Positions 25,357 through 37,438 are shown, counted from the stretch's first letter. The stretch: 64,000 bases of DNA from Ceratotherium simum simum (GCF_000283155.1 NW_004454159.1:16519673-16583672); one strand, 5' to 3'. Notes: a model not told the origin generated them from the sequence alone. Program-made: numbers and translations.

Positions 25357-25971
25357 TGCACCGAAAAAATGTTTCCACCCCTTCTTCCTTTCTTTCCTGT
25401 CATAAGGAAAACCATAACATCCCCTCACTTTCTATACCTATCTTTTACCACTTACACAGAATCCACTCACTCATCTACAAGTTTTACCTACAATTCTCAA
25501 AAACAGCAAAGGCATTAAGCAATGTTAGTGATTCCTTCACTTCTTTTCCTAGTATCTTTTTTCCAGCTCTCCACCCCCAATAATTTCCACTGAGAACACA
25601 GGAAAATATGCCAAATTTCTAGTGAAGTCTTGTCCTACAATTTCAACAAAGTAAAATAATAAAATTAAGATACTGTTAGGATTTGCAGAAACAGCAAAAG
25701 CTTATATATATTATACATAATGTAGAAAAATCACATTGTTTTCTGGCTAATAAGTTATACAATATTGAAATGGAAAATGTTTTATCTTCTTGCAAATTTT
25801 AATTGCAATGGAGTTTTTTCTAGATACTATAATTCACATGCATTTTAAAAAATCATACTAATTTAGCATCAAGAATAGAAAAATATAAAGGAAACTACGG
25901 CCTAAAACTCTGAACTACCCAATTGTGTTTCTTTTACTTATGTCTCTATTTAAGGTTCTTTTAAAGCATAG
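25357..25971. other. Intergenic DNA without recognised features
   Basis: The overlapping frames at 25303-25518 and 25341-25583 overlap the MIR end and a pyrimidine-rich tract. No gene is supported. Confidence 0.5.
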
Positions 25972-26195
25972 ATCAAGGGTCAGCATAATATAGTCTGCTG
26001 GGCAAATCTGGCGCACTACCTGTTTTTGTAAAGTTTTATTAGACACAGTCACACCCATTCATTTACTTAATGTCTATGGCTGCTCTTGGGCTACATACCA
26101 GAGTTGAGTAGTTGTGACAGAGACCGTCTAGTCCATCTGGAAAGACTAAAATATTTACTCTCTGGCCTTTTACAGAAAAAGATTGCCAATGTTGA
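25972..26195 (+). mobile_element. MER1-type hAT-Charlie DNA transposon
   Basis: The order 'aagggtcagcataatatagt', 'ctacctgtttttgtaaagtt', 'gtctatggctgctcttgg', 'gagttgagtagttgtgacag' and 'tctggccttttacagaaaaa' followed by 'gattgccaat' is that of MER1-family non-autonomous elements. Its imperfect inverted termini are eroded. A longer relative lies at 40436-40737. Confidence 0.8.
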
Positions 26196-26443
26196 ATATA
26201 GATCATGAGGGATGTCATCGATGACCTTGTTCAAACTCACAGTACAAATAGTTAAACCAACAGCAGCCAACAGAATGAAGGCATTGCTGAATAAATCTGA
26301 ATTCATTGAATGAAAGCCTAGATTAAAAATGTTCAGAGTTGTTTTCTTTTCCTTATACTTATAACATTTTGACTGTGTGTGAATGAATGGTTAGCTTCTT
26401 TAAGGTGAACTAAAAACAGTTCTTTTCTAAAGCTAACATCTAT

Positions 26444-26580
26444 AGTTACAAATATCATAGATGATGTCTTCCAACAGATTAAGTAGTTACCTTAAACATT
26501 ACTTTGTTATCCTAAATACTATATCTGAAAACTATGAATAAATGGCCAATTCTATATAAAATTTCTACAGCATATTTAAT
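26444..26580 (+). repeat. Direct repeat copy A (unassigned, 137 bp)
   Basis: By hand alignment this matches 28410-28546 without gaps at 117 of 137 positions. Differences are mostly transitions. The flanks do not match. No known family was recognised. See findings. Confidence 0.8.
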
Positions 26581-26893
26581 GAAAGGTCTAGAACATAAGT
26601 TTCCTCTTTAGGATTGCCACAAACAAACTACGTAAACTCAGATTAAAGACTCCACTACCTAGACTTCAGCCTTCTCCATTTCTAGTCAAAGTTCTGTTAA
26701 TTTAACAGAAGACGTAAGGCAAGCAATGCAAACGTTTCAGCGCTGCAGCGATCAAGCACAGAAGCTGACCACACACACCCTTTTGCTACAACAGAACTCA
26801 AATAATTTATGGTAAGTGCTTATCCCCATTTTCATCAATCATGCCTTGAAATTTACTGGTAAGGCTCCCATTTTGTTAAGAATGAATAAAAGT

Positions 26894-27282
26894 CAATGGA
26901 ATACTACTCAGCCATAAGAAACGATGAAATCCAGCCATTTGTGACAACATGGATGGACATTGAGGGTATAATGCAAAGTGAAATAAGTCAGAGGGAGAAG
27001 GTGAAATACCGTATGATTTCCTTCATTAAGTAGTAGATAATAACAACAATAAACAAACACACAGAGACAGAGATTGGATTGGTGGTTACCAGAGGGGAAG
27101 GGGGGAGGGAGGAGGGCGAAAGGGATAATTCGGCACATGTGTGTGGTGAAGGGTTGTAATTAGTATTTGGGTGGTGAACACACATCTATGCAGAAATAGA
27201 AGTATAATGATGTACACCTGAAATTTATACACTGTTATAAACCAATGTTACTGCAATAAACAAAAAATTAAAAAAAAAAAGA
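26894..27282 (+). mobile_element. 5'-truncated young L1 3' end with perfect TSD
   Basis: The sequence starts within the end of ORF2 ('ggaatactactcagccataa', 'caacatggatggacattgag'), carries a 3' UTR with a G-rich patch (27092-27118), and ends in an A-rich tail. The 16-bp direct repeat aagaatgaataaaagt at 26878-26893 and 27283-27298 is perfect. This marks target-primed reverse transcription and a relatively recent insertion. The minus-strand frames at 26908-27138 and 26988-27185 lie in this element and are not genes. Confidence 0.95.
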
Positions 27283-27298
27283 AAGAATGAATAAAAGT

Positions 27299-27859
27299 GC
27301 TGAAGCAGAGCCCTGTCACTTTGATTTTCCTGGCTGGCCTTGGCTCTCAGTGATTTTTTTTTGTAGGGAGAGTGCTCTTGTTCTTTCCACTCAGTATGTT
27401 GTTGATCTCTTGGAAATTCTAAGTCCCAGTTTAACTTCTATCTGCATAATCTCACTGGTTTTAATCTCATTTTCTACAAGTACTTTTCCCGCCTCTAGTG
27501 AACCCAAAGCCCACTTGCTCTTGGCCTTGTTTATTAGGGCTTTTCCTACCATCCTTGGTTCTTCACTCCCTCATCTTCCTGCCTACCCTCCCTCACTGGC
27601 CCCCTCAAATATTACTTGGAATACATAGCATCTGTGAAGAAAAGAAATTATTACTCAATGAGTCAAAACCCACATCTAATACCAAATAGAGAAACATTGC
27701 TGGTTTTTATTAGTAAACTGTCTAGTGAATAAACTTATTCCCTGATAAACCTGCAAGCTTGGACTGTTTGGAGAGTGCTCCCTCACAGGTGTGGTAGAGA
27801 GCTCTGTGTTTCAAGGAGGAATTTTCACCTCTATAACCTAGCCCCATTTCACCAGGTAG
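27299..27859. other. Intergenic DNA, possibly eroded L2 in part
   Basis: The 113-codon frame 27287-27628 begins inside the L1 target-site duplication and is pyrimidine-rich with no recognised domain. I do not regard it as a gene. Confidence 0.4.
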
Positions 27860-28290
27860 CCTCAGGAAGGTCTGTGCCTAGTGCTGTCCAGTTCAATCAC
27901 ACCGCTAGCATTCCTCGAACACTATGACCTACAATGACCCTCCTTCCTTCCTTCAAACTTCCATCACTCTTACCCACTGCACACACCCTCCTGATTTCTC
28001 TTCATTCATCTAACTCCTACCTGGTCCTCAAATCTCAGCTTTGGCATCACACTTTCTCTGACCCCTCCAGTTCATAACTTTTCTCTATGAAAGTCCTATC
28101 TCTTCCATTCCTCAGACACCAGATGTGCTACCTTATAAACTTCTTTCTATTTTCCAGTATGTCTTATCTCCCCCAACAGGATTACAAGTTCTTAGAAGGT
28201 AATGGATATGCCTTTTATTATCTTCCATTCTCCTATTGCAGCCCAGATAATCTGCTTCCCACACTCTATGCTCAGTAAGTGATGGTCAAT
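27860..28290 (+). repeat. L2 LINE 3' region
   Basis: The blocks 'acctggtcctcaaatctcag', 'ctttctctgacccctcc' and the closing 'ttctcctattgcagccca' with 'ctatgctcagtaagtg' follow the L2 3' region. It is diverged. Confidence 0.6.
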
Positions 28291-28409
28291 TAATTACTGT
28301 GCATAAAGTTACCCCATGATGAGTGCACCCTCTGATCTTGTCCATTTTACCTAGAGATGCAGGAAAGATATCTAAGAAACTTTTCCTCAATGTTTTGGCA
28401 CTGGGATTA

Positions 28410-28546
28410 AATTACAAGTATTATAGATGATGCCTTCCAACAGACTAAGAAGTTATCTTAAACACTGCTTTGCTACCCTAAATACTATATATGAAAACTA
28501 TGAATGAATGGCCAGTTCTACATAAAATCTTTAAAGTATACTTAAT
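28410..28546 (+). repeat. Direct repeat copy B (unassigned, 137 bp)
   Basis: Partner of 26444-26580, offset 1,966 bp, in the same orientation, about 85 percent identical by hand count. Confidence 0.8.
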
Positions 28547-29239
28547 CAAAATGCTAAAATAATATTTATTAGAACAAATAAAATTAATTGATCTCTGCAT
28601 TTGTGTAAAATTTAGATAAAAATGTACAGCATTCAAGATTTTCCCCAAAAGGCTAAAGGAAATAAAAACTTGATTTTCAGAACTTAAGGTTAAAAATAAT
28701 TTAGGAAAAATATTCCCAATTACATGCTTTTTTTTTTTCAATAAAATACAGACTATAACTCTCATCAAGTATATGGAATTATAGTCCCAAACAAATAAGA
28801 GCATTTGGAACTCAAGGACACACAGTAGAGGAAAAAAGAGGGGATATAAAAATAGTATTTTATATGAGTCAAATCTTTCAGAAAGAAGGGACAAAGACAA
28901 TGACAGAGAAAAGTTGAAAAAAAATAAATTCATGTTTTAGAAAAACTTGGGTTGAGGATATATATTAGTATCTAATTAGAGAATATAGAACATTATGTTA
29001 TCAAAAGCCTTAAACACATAAATAACATTTGGTCAGTAATTACAAGTCTCCTAAATAAATAAGATATGATTAAATTTTAAGCACATAGATGTTCTTAAAT
29101 TTATTATTTAGAATAACAGAATATTCAAAGCAACTTAAATATCCAAGAATAAGAGAGTTGGGTGTTTAGTGTAATGCAAACTTTAAAACGTATCTATTTT
29201 TTAAGACTAGCATGAGGAAATGCTTATGGCAGCAATAAC
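28547..29239. other. AT-rich intergenic DNA
   Basis: The 151-codon minus-strand frame at 28478-28933 is the second longest open frame in the window, but its composition (F, L, S, I, Y, K) is that of reverse-complemented AT-rich DNA. It spans direct repeat B and a T9 run, and it has no recognisable motif, so it is probably a chance frame. Confidence 0.5.
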
Positions 29240-29430
29240 TGCTCAGTCTCTGTGCCAGCAGCATCGTAGACACATCACAGTCATGAGCTCATTTAACCTT
29301 CAGATTTCCACCTTGGGAGGAGGAAATTACCCCACTTTTACAGATAAAGAAACTGTCATCAGGAGGGTGATTCAACTTGCCCAAGATAACAAAGCTACAA
29401 AATGCCACAACTAGAAAACTCTATACTATA
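29240..29430 (-). repeat. MIR SINE
   Basis: Reverse-complement MIR: 'catgagctcatttaaccttc', 'ccccacttttacagataaag', 'caacttgcccaagataac'. It accounts for the frame at 29220-29414. Confidence 0.75.
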
Positions 29431-29639
29431 CTTCATTACCTCTTACTTTGTACTGTTTTAAGTGAGAAAACAGCTAAAATCGCATATTTATTATTTTCTT
29501 AAAAATGCATTAAAATATAGGAGAAATATGCATTTAAATATATTAGAAAGGAATTCGTAAACAGTAGTATAGTAGGGAAATTTTATTTCCTTCTTTGCAC
29601 CTTTATGTAGTTTCTAATATAAGCATTCATACCTTTCAT

Positions 29640-30280
29640 GAAGCAAGAACCTCCTGTGAGGAGGAATGAACCCGATACCTCGGTACACTGGATACTATCG
29701 CTCCTGGTCTGTTCAATGCCCCTCTTGTTTATGTAGTTACTGACTCCCTTTTATCCTGATTCCTTACTCCCATGCCCCTGTCCTCCTTCATAGACAACTA
29801 TTCTAATGTGTTTATGGGCTATCTTTTAGTTTCGGTGCACTCTTCTAAAAACAGTATTGGTTTTTGTGTGCATGTACTTTAATAAATGGTATTGGGTTAC
29901 ATGTTTCATTCTGTTGTTTTTTTCCCCCTTGAGCATTATGCTTTAAAGTGCGTCCATATTGCCAAGAATATATATATATTCCATTGCTTCTAAATGCTGC
30001 ACAATTCTCCATCATTGACATACACCCATTTCAGCTCTTCATGCCCCCAAGTGGCCTCCATTACCCCCCTCCTACAGGCAGCACTGCAGCAAACATCCTC
30101 ACATACGTTCCCTTAGGAGCCCAGGAGACAGTGTCTTTGGGATACATGCCCAGAATAGATTTGCTGACAAAGTCAGCAAAGTGGTCCCAGGTTTCTGTCA
30201 AAATGGCTTCCTGCCCTGTCTACACCTCCTCTAGCAGAGTATTAAGCTTCTATATTCTACAACCACAAATTACTTTTTTC
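29640..30280 (-). mobile_element. L1M-like 3' region, minus strand
   Basis: The plus strand reads as antisense of old L1 3' sequence: 'ccattgcttctaaatgctgc', 'acaattctccatcattgac', 'cagcactgcagcaaacatcc', 'gatacatgcccagaatagat', 'cctgtctacacctcctctag'. Strongly diverged. It explains the frame at 29948-30295. Confidence 0.5.
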
Positions 30281-31089
30281 TCTTTTCTAACATGAGCAGG
30301 AATTATTTGATTACAAGAAACATCAGCTTTAAAATAAATGGATCACAATGCTGAGAGTTTCAATGATCCAAGTCCATCTTGGGTTTAAACATTTCAAAAA
30401 ATAAAAGTAAATCAAACAGTGTTAAACTTGGTCTTTCTTTAGTGGGGAAAAAAGGAAAAGAAATTCTCAAATTCATATTAATAAACAAGTAACAGTGATA
30501 TGAGACTTAATAGTATGTTTTTCTATTTACACTTTGTTTGTACTCAATAATACGTCACTTATTTAGAACGATGAATAGCTGGTACTTTAAAACTCCTACT
30601 ATGAGTAAATAATGTAGGATACTGAATTAGGAGTCTATTGAGACAAACAGTATACAATCTCGATACACGTATTCTTGTGACATCTAGGGACCTCTGTCAT
30701 GTTTTCATGATGAACCTGAATGACAGGAAATGAGAAACACTAGGAATAACCCATGGCCCCAGATTTCTGCCCTATAATATCCAAAATGCTTTATTTCCCT
30801 TTGTTGCACTGTCTGAGATATCAGCTAACAAGTCTCCTTTTAAAAAACGCATATTACCCTAGTAGGTGGTGCTGGTCAATCAGTCATTCCCATGGTAGCT
30901 TCTATTAATTTGGTCTGGGTGATTCCACCCAGGTTATAGTAACTAATAGAACTCTAGGAGGACACGGGGGTTTTGATCAGGTTAAAGAAAAGGAAACAGT
31001 TCACAGTAAAAGTGATTCTAAAGTTGTGATACTTCAGAGGAGAATGTTTCTTTCCTTCAGTTAAAGATAGCTGTATCCATTCAATTGCA
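30281..31089. other. Intergenic DNA with one CTCF-like motif
   Basis: No repeat or gene is recognised. A CTCF-like 14-mer occurs on the plus strand at 30859-30872. Confidence 0.45.
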
Positions 31090-31945
31090 CAAAGCTAAAA
31101 TCCTAATAATCATTCTTGAAGCTTCTTCCTCCTATCCTTCATTCACTTCTAGCCCACCAGCAAGCATGATGGATTTTACCTCATAAATCTGTCTCAAATC
31201 TATCTACTTCTCCTCAGCTAGTCCATCTCTACCATGTCTACCCTCATCCCCCTCCTCGCCCCCAGGCCAAAGTACCATCATCTTTTTCCCCAAACTAGTG
31301 CAAGAGTTTACTGGCTCTAGTTCTAGAGACAAGGCCAGTTGTGTTTTTGAGGTTTCTTGTTTCCCTTAGTTTTCCCCACACCACGGAAAGTGTCTTCTTT
31401 TCAATATGCAAAGCAGAACACATCACCCTAGAAACTTCAATGATTTCCCTTTGCTTCAAGATAAACCAAACACTTCTCAACATGGAGTAAAAGGCTTTTC
31501 ATAGTCTCTCTCCAGGCTCAGCTGGCACCGTGAGGCCCCCACCTTACATTCCTGCCACTCTTGTTTTCTTTGAGTCCCTAGTAAGTGACATGTACACTCC
31601 CTTCCCTGTGTCTTTGATCGTGCTCTTCCCTCCACCTCAAACACTCCTCTTGTCTGTTCCCCTCAATTTCTCCCATGCTTTCTTCAGTTTTCAGCCCAAG
31701 TGTTGCATCGTCATGGATACCTTCCCTGTCCTTTCTCCCACATTTCATATACTTACATAGCTCATTGAGTCTCCACAGCACTTGTTGAGTAGGAATTTTT
31801 TATGTACTTGTGTCTGTTTCCCTAAGAGACTATCATCGCATAAGGTCAAGCTCATATCTACTTTATTAACTACCATATTTCTAATGTGTAGCATATTGTA
31901 GGTCCTCAATAAATATGAGTTTAGTAAGTGAATGAATATAGGAAA
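31090..31945 (+). repeat. L2 LINE 3' region
   Basis: A long L2 tract in plus orientation: 'cctcagctagtccatctcta', 'aaaaggcttttcatagtctc', 'cttacattcctgccactctt', 'gcccaagtgttgcatcgtca', and the end 'gtaggtcctcaataaatatg'. It explains the pyrimidine-rich frame at 31530-31760 and its antisense shadow. Confidence 0.75.
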
Positions 31946-32714
31946 GAAAATGAGTGAATAAAGAGGCTAGAAGAAAGGATGAGTAGTGTCTGAAGGTAAA
32001 GCAGCAACACAAAACAGATTGAAATTTATAAATTTACTAAGCAAGCCTTTCTTTAATATCCATTTTCTGATAATAATGAACAAATATCCCCTAAGCACAT
32101 GTGAAGTGAAGTGACATGACACAATGGTTAAAAGCATAGGTTTTAGAGTTTTACAGCCAATATTTACAAAGCAAGGAAACTGGACAGAGTTATTTTGATA
32201 CAACTATATCAAAATATCCAGGGAAAATGTAAAATCACTCTTTTTTATTTCTATGGTATTATATTTGACAGATATTTCTGACCACTTCATCTCACAAAGT
32301 CCATCCTGAATGCTGGAAACATTCACTTTCTACTTAATAAATTTCATGGTTTTGTGCAAGTTAAATATACACACATTACTTTAATCATCACGAAAAATAA
32401 ACATGTTTTAGACTATTAGGAACAAATTAGCCTTTGAATGTGAGCATCATTTATGCCTTAAAAATTATAAAGATATTTAACTACATTAAATATAATTTCT
32501 ATGTATCATCGAAGACGTAGAGCGCTAATAACACTTTCATTGAGGATTTCTCATGCAATATGGAGCACAGAACAAGAGATCCACTCACACATCCTCATTT
32601 CAGGAACCAAAATATGATTGTTAGGGTAGAATCGAACCAAATCAAATACATCTAATTTAATGGAGAAACTAAAAGCAGAGGTCTTTATTATCTAGATTTC
32701 CAAATGCAAAACAA
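31946..32714. other. Intergenic DNA, possible short MIR fragment
   Basis: A short block near 32115-32160 ('cacaatggttaaaagcatag') resembles a MIR head. Otherwise nothing is recognised. Confidence 0.4.
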
Positions 32715-33030
32715 ATTGGATTTGTCACAATTTCAGTTGCAAGTGACAGAAACTTGACTTAAACTAGCTTAAATAAAAAGTCCAATATTTTCCCCAATAT
32801 TCACAGCAGTTCCCAAAATGACTCTGGTCTTTCCTGAGCACATGAATAGTCCTCAGTCCAGTCACTGTTGTGGCTTGATCACACTGGCTCATGCTCCCGC
32901 CCTCCCCAAGCAGGGGAAGTGGGGCCATATGATTGACAACTTAACCAAAATCAAGTGTAATTACAGAAAGTAAGCTCACAAAGGGAAAAAGGATGTGGGT
33001 CAGGCAAAAATTTCAAATGTTAACTATACA
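32715..33030. repeat. Ancient dispersed repeat, family uncertain
   Basis: The order 'tttcagttgcaagtgacaga', 'aacttgacttaaactagctt', 'gtccagtcactgttgtggct' resembles a common mammalian LTR or DNA element seen next to many genes. I do not commit to a family. Confidence 0.45.
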
Positions 33031-33509
33031 AATTAAGTTCCAGTTTTAAGCAGATAAATCTTTCAGTGTTTGAAATTAAATAACTATGACCACTGGAATT
33101 AAAAATGAACTCAGAAAATTTTAATGCAGATTGTTCAAAATATAAGTAAATTCTCAGGCAACCAGGGGATTGGTTCAAGTGATTGATGGCTTTTTAAGAG
33201 ATGAGCAAGTAATGAAAAGTATGAAAGTAATATGATTCCTAGTTTTAAGTAGCTTTCCTGCCAAGTAGTATGTAAAGTCTAACCAACTGCTGAGCTCCCT
33301 ACTGCCCAGATTCCCTTCTCATCTTTAATCTCCAACCCAGAGGGTAAGCAATAGGGTGAATTTTAAGAATGAAATGAGACTTAGATGTCAGTTTCATTCA
33401 TTTCTTAGAAATAAAAACACCTACAAGTGAAATAATTTGTTCATCTTGCTAAAACTCTGTCCCTTGCTGGCTTTGATGAATCAAGAAGCTATTTTGACTA
33501 TAAAAAGAC

Positions 33510-33800
33510 ACATGAGGAAGAAACTGAGGCTAGTTCTGGCCAATTGCCAGCAAGAAACTGAGGCTCTTGGTCCAACGGTCTGCAAGGAACTGAGTCCCAG
33601 CAAGACGGACATTAAAGTCTTAGGTAATGTAATCATGGAGGTAACATCCTATCACTTCTGCTGTGTTCTGCTGGTTAGAGGCAAGTCGAAGGTCACATCC
33701 GTACTCAGAAGGAGGGGCTCCCACATGGGCAAGAGTACCAGGAGGCGGCATGACGTGGGAACCACCTTGGGGTCTGTCTGCCACAGGCAAGCGAGGAAGT
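33510..33800. mobile_element. Two MaLR-type LTR fragments in opposite orientation
   Basis: 33510-33612 ('caagaaactgaggctcttgg', 'tccaacggtctgcaaggaac') resembles the plus strand of an MLT1-type LTR. 33635-33795 ('tcctatcacttctgctgtgt', 'tgctggttagaggcaagtc', 'gtaccaggaggcgg') resembles the minus strand of a related LTR. Together they generate the 121-codon frame at 33437-33802, which is therefore not a gene. Confidence 0.5.
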
Positions 33801-35176
33801 AGAGGTATAAGAACACCTTTTTCTCATCGTTTATAATAATGAATACATTAATAATGTTAAATTTCTGTAAATGGACTTGGAAACTAATAATTCCAACCTA
33901 AATGTCCTTCTAATAATTTTTCATGACCTTAAAACACTTTTTAAAAAATTAATAGCTTTTGTGGTAAACAAACAATTACCAAACATCAGCATTTGCCTCA
34001 GTTCCATTTGTTTACTTATCTATTACATTTAAGGGAAATAAAATCTAAAGTCTTATTGAAAATATCATGGGCAATATAATTCCATTGTTAAATTTTTCCT
34101 ATTTATCTTTCCACCTGAATATATGTAATAGATTAATATTTGAAATAACATGTTTTGCTCTCTTCTTTGTACTCTTTCACTTTATTTAAATTTTATAAAA
34201 ATAAAAATAAAATAAAATAAAAATAAAAATACCATCTTTATAAAAATAAGTAATTCTTAGGTTATGTTTGCATCATAATTAAACCATTTAGCCTTGTCAT
34301 TATCATTATTATTATGCTATAAGATAACAGTATTATAAACAAAGTTGTCTGACCAGTCCTAATACATTTCATAGATTATTTGACAAAGACTTACAAAGTT
34401 ATTATTACCCAATATTACCCAAAATGAATGTTCAATAATATTTAATTAATAAATGGCTTGGAAAGAAAGCTAAGAATAACACAACAAAAGAGATTTTAAG
34501 CATAAATGAGTGTTTTGGGTTCACTAAAAACAGCCATTTTTATAACAAATTACATAAATCCTGATTAAATATTAAGTCACTTGTCACAATTCTTTGATAA
34601 AAAAAAAACTTAGGAAAACTAACTTTTACATTACAAAGCTTCTGAACTTTTATGTTATTATTGTCTCTACACAGAGTAAAAATTCTAGAAGTAATTTTCA
34701 GATGAAAAAGCATGAATTATTACTTTTGAATCTTATCCAAACTCCAAGTATATTCATATAATGGTTGGTAAATTGTAACATTTTAACAGCTGGCTTACTG
34801 CAAAACTGAACATGATGCCTGGTGCAGACCTTCAGACACAGGTGACAGAGCTCTAAGTTACAGTGTCAATAAATATGCTGTATGTTTGATTTTGCTGGTC
34901 GGAAAGGATTCTGAAACCAAGATAGGTAATTATTATGTCAACACATGTTAAGGTAGTTTTTTTCAACTTTAAAATATTTTCAGAAAATTATAATTTCTGG
35001 CATATCTATTTATATATCTACTCTCATATGTATGTTTGCCATTATATATAATATACATATATACAGGGACATACATAATGTTATGTGGCAGACAGATTCT
35101 GTGCTATTTAAAGAATTAAAATATTCATACTACAATCATACTCCTTACTAAAGAATTCTAAAGTCCCCTTAATCTT
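33801..35176. other. AT-rich intergenic DNA
   Basis: No gene or dispersed repeat is recognised. It contains a short (AAAAT)n array at 34194-34231 and TA-rich low-complexity sequence near 35000-35065. Confidence 0.55.
34194..34231. repeat. (AAAAT)n microsatellite
   Basis: A tandem array of AAAAT and AAAATA units, about 38 bp. Confidence 0.85.
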
Positions 35177-35969
35177 TGTATTAGTTTTCTATTGTCACTG
35201 TAAAAAAATTACCATAGGGGCTGGCCCCATGGCTTAGTGGTTAAGTGCACGCACTCCGCTACTGGTGGCCCGGGTTTGGGTCCCGGGCGCGCACCAACGC
35301 ACCGCTTGTCTGGCCATGCTGAGGTGGTGTCCCACATACAGCAACAAGAAGGATGTGCAACTATGACATACAACTATCTACTGGGGCCTTGGGGAGAAAA
35401 AGAGAAAAAAAGGAGGAAGATTAGCAATAGATGTTAGCTCAGGGCCGGTCTTCCTCAGCAAAAAGAGGAGGATTGGCGTGAATGTTAGCTCAGGGTTGAT
35501 CTTCCTCACAAAAAAAAAAAATTGCCATAAACTAAGTGGCTTAAAAGAACACAAATTATTTTACATTTCTAGAGGTCAGAAGTCTGACACAGTTCTCACT
35601 GAGCTAAAAATCAAGGTGTCAGCAAAGCCTCATTCTTTTCTGAAGTCTTTAGGGGAGAAGCTGCTTCCCTTTTCCAATTTCTAGAGGCCACCTGCATTCC
35701 TTAGCTTGTGGCTCCTTCTTCCATCTTCAAAGCCAGGAGTATCTTCAGATCTCCGATTCCGACATGGAATCTCTTACCTCCTTTTCACTTAGGAGGAAAC
35801 TTGTGATTATACTGGGATCACCCGGATCATCCAGAATCATCTACCCATCTCAAGGTCCTTAATTTAATCACACACGCAAAATCCATTTTGCCACATGAGG
35901 TAACGTATTTACATCTTCCAGGGATGAGGACATGGACATCTTTGGGGGGCCATAATTCTACCTACTACA
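35177..35969 (-). mobile_element. MLT1-type solo LTR interrupted by an ERE SINE
   Basis: The outer sequence is a full-length minus-strand MLT1 LTR. It runs from 'tgtattagttttctattgtc' at the start through 'gtggcttaaaagaacacaaa', 'ggagtatcttcagatctccg' and 'tcacccggatcatccagaat' to 'ccataattctacctactaca' at the end. An ERE sits at 35217-35513. The same LTR type occurs at 886-1343. Confidence 0.85.
35217..35513 (+). repeat. ERE-type SINE, long class
   Basis: A complete copy of about 297 bp. It has the tRNA-like head 'ggctggccccatggcttagt', the middle segment 'gcaacaagaaggatgtgcaa' plus 'ctatgacatacaactatcta', and two oligo-A-linked tails. The TSD is aaaaaaattaccata (35202-35216) against aaaaaaattgccata after it, one mismatch. 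The frames at 35237-35437 and 35478-35684 come from this SINE. Confidence 0.95.
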
Positions 35970-36043
35970 TCCTTCATTCAGATTCATTTTTCTGCTTGCA
36001 TTTTAAGGCAAATTTTAAAGTAAGCGTTTTGTGTGTGCAATTG

Positions 36044-36294
36044 GTTTTTTTTTTTTTTTTTTTTTGCCAAGGAATATTTGCCTTGAGCCAATATCTGTTG
36101 CCAATCTTCCTCTTTTTGCTTGAAGAAGATTTGCCCTGAGCTAACATCTGTGCCAATCTTCCTCTATTTTGTATGTGGGTCACTGCCACAGCATGGCCAC
36201 CAAGGAGGGTTGTAGGTCCATGCCCAGGAACCAAACGCCGGCTGCCAAAGCAGAGTGTACTGAATTTAACTACTGGGCCACCAGGCCAGCCCCC
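36044..36294 (-). repeat. ERE-type SINE
   Basis: A poly-T tract at 36043-36065 (the tail in reverse) is followed by 'ccttgagccaatatctgttg', a second tail unit 'ctgagctaacatctgtgcca', and the head complement 'actgggccaccaggccagcc'. The TSD tgtgcaattg (36034-36043) and tgtgcgattg (36295-36304) differ at one base. The frames at 35974-36345 and 36169-36396 are SINE-derived. Confidence 0.95.
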
Positions 36295-36304
36295 TGTGCG
36301 ATTG

Positions 36305-37191
36305 TTTTTAAAGAAAGACAAGGAGAAACAGAAGGCCAACTGCACTTCCTAGGAGAGTTCTTAGGGTACACTAGGGCAGAGTTTTACTCAGAATAGTTCT
36401 TTCTATAGCCCTCCATGAATAAGGTTTCTAATTTGAATATTCAAGGAGAAGTTGTTTAGCATTTACTTGGGATACAGCATGTTTTTGAGGTGAGTGTTCT
36501 TGGGAAGATGGAGACACCATTTGAAATGAGGAGATGAGCTGGGCAGACAGGTGTAGGTTAGATGGGCAATATAAAGATGTATGGAGCTGATGAACATAAC
36601 ATCCAAACAGCTACTGAGCAAAATCTTTCTTGAAACGAAAATTTTAAGAGTTTCCCAATGAGGGACTGGAAAATATGGTCTTATAGGAGAGGCAGCTTTG
36701 GATTAGATATAAAGGGAAAAGAAACTGAATTCATTTAAAAAGTTATCTTTCTTTTGAGAGTATGATCTCTTATATAAACATGGGGACTAGGTAATGCTTG
36801 AAAGTCTGAAACTGGACTTTATTTGCTTGCTGAAAGAGATAGCATGCACAGGGGAATATGATTAAGCTGACTGATATTAAGAAGATCTACCTCCACTTTA
36901 TGCCAGGACTGTGGAAGGGCAGAGTCCGAAAATCTACAATAAACTAGAACAGCATTTCAAAGTAGGTCAGAAACCATAAGACAGTTCAAGCCTGGAGATG
37001 AGTGGACACCTCTGGCTTCTGAAATGATTAGCCCTTTAGTGTGCTGTCTGAACCCACAGGTTGCAATAAAGCAAGAATAGTACACATTTTTATTATTTTT
37101 ACGCAGAAAATAGCATGATATAAGCATTTAATTATTTTTTGCTAAAAGATGATTGCTTACTTAGCACTTGACTATTAGGGAGAAACATATT
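36305..37191. other. Intergenic DNA without recognised features
   Basis: Nothing beyond unique-looking sequence is seen between two EREs. Confidence 0.5.
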
Positions 37192-37204
37192 AAAAAGCTT
37201 TTAA

Positions 37205-37438
37205 GAGCCGGCCCCATGGCGTAGCGGTTAAGTGCATGAGCTCCGCTGCTGGCAGCCCGGGTTCGGATCCCAGGTGTGCACTGATACACCGCTTGTCAGG
37301 CCATGCTGGGGCGGTGTCCCATGTAAAGTGGAGGAAGATGGGCACGGATGTTAGCTCAGGGCCAGTCTTCCTCAGCAAAAAGAGGAGGATTGGCAGATGT
37401 TAGCTCAGGGCTGATCTTCCTCAGCAAACAAACAAACA
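37205..37438 (+). repeat. ERE-type SINE
   Basis: The head 'agccggccccatggcgtagc' starts near 37205, 'cccgggttcggatccc' forms the box-B-like segment, and the tails are 'tcttcctcagcaaaaagagg' and 'ctcagcaaacaaacaaac'. The perfect 13-bp TSD aaaaagcttttaa lies at 37192-37204 and 37439-37451. The minus-strand frame at 37190-37378 is its shadow. Confidence 0.95.

Noticed and set aside
28478..28933. 151-codon minus-strand frame
   Set aside because: Composition is that of AT-rich DNA (F, L, S, I, K). It spans the unassigned direct repeat and a poly-T tract and has no motif.
33437..33802. 121-codon plus-strand frame
   Set aside because: Built from two LTR fragments in opposite orientation.
35974..36345. 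123-codon minus-strand frame ending in a lysine run
   Set aside because: It is an ERE SINE read in frame, and the lysines are the poly-A tail.
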